Shown one piece after another: positions 63,399 to 64,000 of a stretch of 64,000 bases of DNA. A program made the position numbers and the translations under genes. Source of the stretch: Cytophagales bacterium (GTDB lineage: Bacteria; Bacteroidota; Bacteroidia; Cytophagales; Thermoflexibacteraceae). The notes under the pieces are model-generated. The model was given only the letters and a program-made list of their open reading frames with translations, was not told where the DNA came from and did not search any database. Each line of letters opens with the position of its first letter. Position 1 is the stretch's first letter. The stretch lies in contig REAZ01000015.1 of assembly GCA_004294445.1 (NCBI GenBank), positions 1-64,000 on the forward strand, written 5' to 3'.

Positions 63399-63713
63399 AT
63401 GACAGCATTAGCAACACAAAAAGGCAGTAAAATATTGATTAATCAATCGGAAAACAGCATATTAAAGGTTTATATTCAGCCATGCAATGAAAAGCAAGAA
63501 TTAAACTATGTTGAAAATTTTGAAGGAAATATCAAAGAAATTTTGGTACGTTCCCAAGAAATTTTGGTAGGCTTAAAAAAACTTTTCCCAAAAGGAGACT
63601 TTTCAATCAAAATAGAAGATTTGCAATGTACTCAGCTTCGTTTTGTTGATTCTGAAAATCTATATGATGAAAATTTTAATAAAGTTATATCTCTAAATCA
63701 AATTTTACAATGA
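63399..63713 (+). CDS. Small R-M-associated protein, hypothetical
   Basis: A 104-residue protein that I do not recognise. Residues about 1-45 and 75-100 are beta-rich (SILKVYIQPCNEKQELNYV), with a central helix (NIKEILVRSQEILVGLKKLF). It starts 12 bp after the methyltransferase stop and its stop TGA overlaps the ATG of the next gene (ATGA at 63710-63713), so translation of the two is coupled. Its position suggests a helper or controller of the R-M unit, without an HTH signature. Confidence 0.6.
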   Translation: MTALATQKGSKILINQSENSILKVYIQPCNEKQELNYVENFEGNIKEILVRSQEILVGLKKLFPKGDFSIKIEDLQCTQLRFVDSENLYDENFNKVISLNQILQ

Positions 63714-64000
63714 CATTAAAAGAACAAGTTATTAAAAACATCTTAAAACGTCTTATCAAAGGTCAAGATTACCGTATTGAAGTAGTCAATCTGATAAATG
63801 CTGTCTTTTTGCAATTTGCTATTGATTTTTTCAAGAAAGTCGTAAATGCTAAATTAAATAATGAAACTATTACAACTGATTGGTATAGAGCTGAGTTTAC
63901 AAATCCTAAAAAGTTTAAACCCGATGAAATAGCAATCCATTTAGGTTTAAATAAAAAAACAATTACTAATATGTATAAAAAAGCACCAAGAGAGATTATT
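63710..64000 (+). CDS. Probable type II restriction endonuclease, 5' part only
   Basis: The frame opens at the ATG at 63710 and stays open for 97 codons to the window end. The sequence begins MTLKEQVIKNILKRLIKG, then QDYRIEVVNLINAVFLQFA and DWYRAEFTNPKKFKPDEIA, followed by LGLNKKTITNMYKKAPREII, which looks like a helix-turn-helix. I associate this start with the CfrBI-type restriction endonuclease family, from memory and with moderate certainty. The position directly after a cytosine-N4-type methyltransferase supports this. The catalytic PD-(D/E)XK part, if present, is outside the window. Confidence 0.6.
   Translation, partial: MTLKEQVIKNILKRLIKGQDYRIEVVNLINAVFLQFAIDFFKKVVNAKLNNETITTDWYRAEFTNPKKFKPDEIAIHLGLNKKTITNMYKKAPREII

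Overview
This 64 kb window is a low-GC (roughly 40 percent) chromosomal segment from a member of the Bacteroidota, most likely a gliding-bacterium-type member of the Cytophagales. The signs are GLPGLI-family and DUF3822 proteins, a sdhA/sdhB pair of the Bacteroidota form, an IleRS with the variant GIHH signature, several 7TMR-DISM sensors, SpoIIE-type phosphatases, and promoters of the Bacteroidota type (TTTG, 19 bp, TAnnTTTG) in place of Shine-Dalgarno dependence. I saw no tRNA, rRNA, CRISPR array, insertion sequence or replication origin.

Layout. 1-5.3 kb is accessory: a partial HD hydrolase, small hypotheticals, a WG-repeat secreted protein, and an XRE regulator joined to a stand-alone phage-type (PBECR-like) nuclease, with a broken copy of the regulator's tail on the far side. 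5.3-17.7 kb is mostly housekeeping (ileS, an ECF sigma factor, nrdA, a crotonase, an ABC-F ATPase, serS). 17.9-28.7 kb is a mainly co-directional run of signalling and unusual enzymes: two SpoIIE phosphatase receptors, a secreted kelch-like protein, a berberine-bridge-enzyme-like flavoprotein, a VTT membrane protein and a protein resembling the N-terminal part of VioB. 28.8-46 kb returns to core metabolism and regulation (acs, sdhAB, a histidine kinase, HU, coaD, rnc, a 7TMR-DISM kinase with its LuxR-type regulator, an NlpC/P60 enzyme, YicC). leuB follows.

47.3-53 kb is a defence island: a Uma2-type nuclease-fold protein, an XRE controller with tandem operator-like repeats, and a complete type III restriction-modification pair (mod, res). 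53.2-59.8 kb carries a lipoprotein amidohydrolase, an M1 peptidase and a third SpoIIE receptor whose reading frame is broken near the end. glmS follows, and the window closes in a second restriction-modification locus: a HEAT-repeat/N4-cytosine methyltransferase fusion, a small ORF and a truncated probable restriction endonuclease.

Two families of dispersed palindromes lie between genes, and another palindrome sits in frame inside mod. The most interesting candidates are the XRE-nuclease module with its duplicated tail, the VioB-like/BBE-like neighbourhood, the Phd-like double repeat fused to an NlpC/P60 peptidase, and the HEAT-methyltransferase R-M locus. All assignments are from reading the sequence and from memory of protein families; no database search was run.
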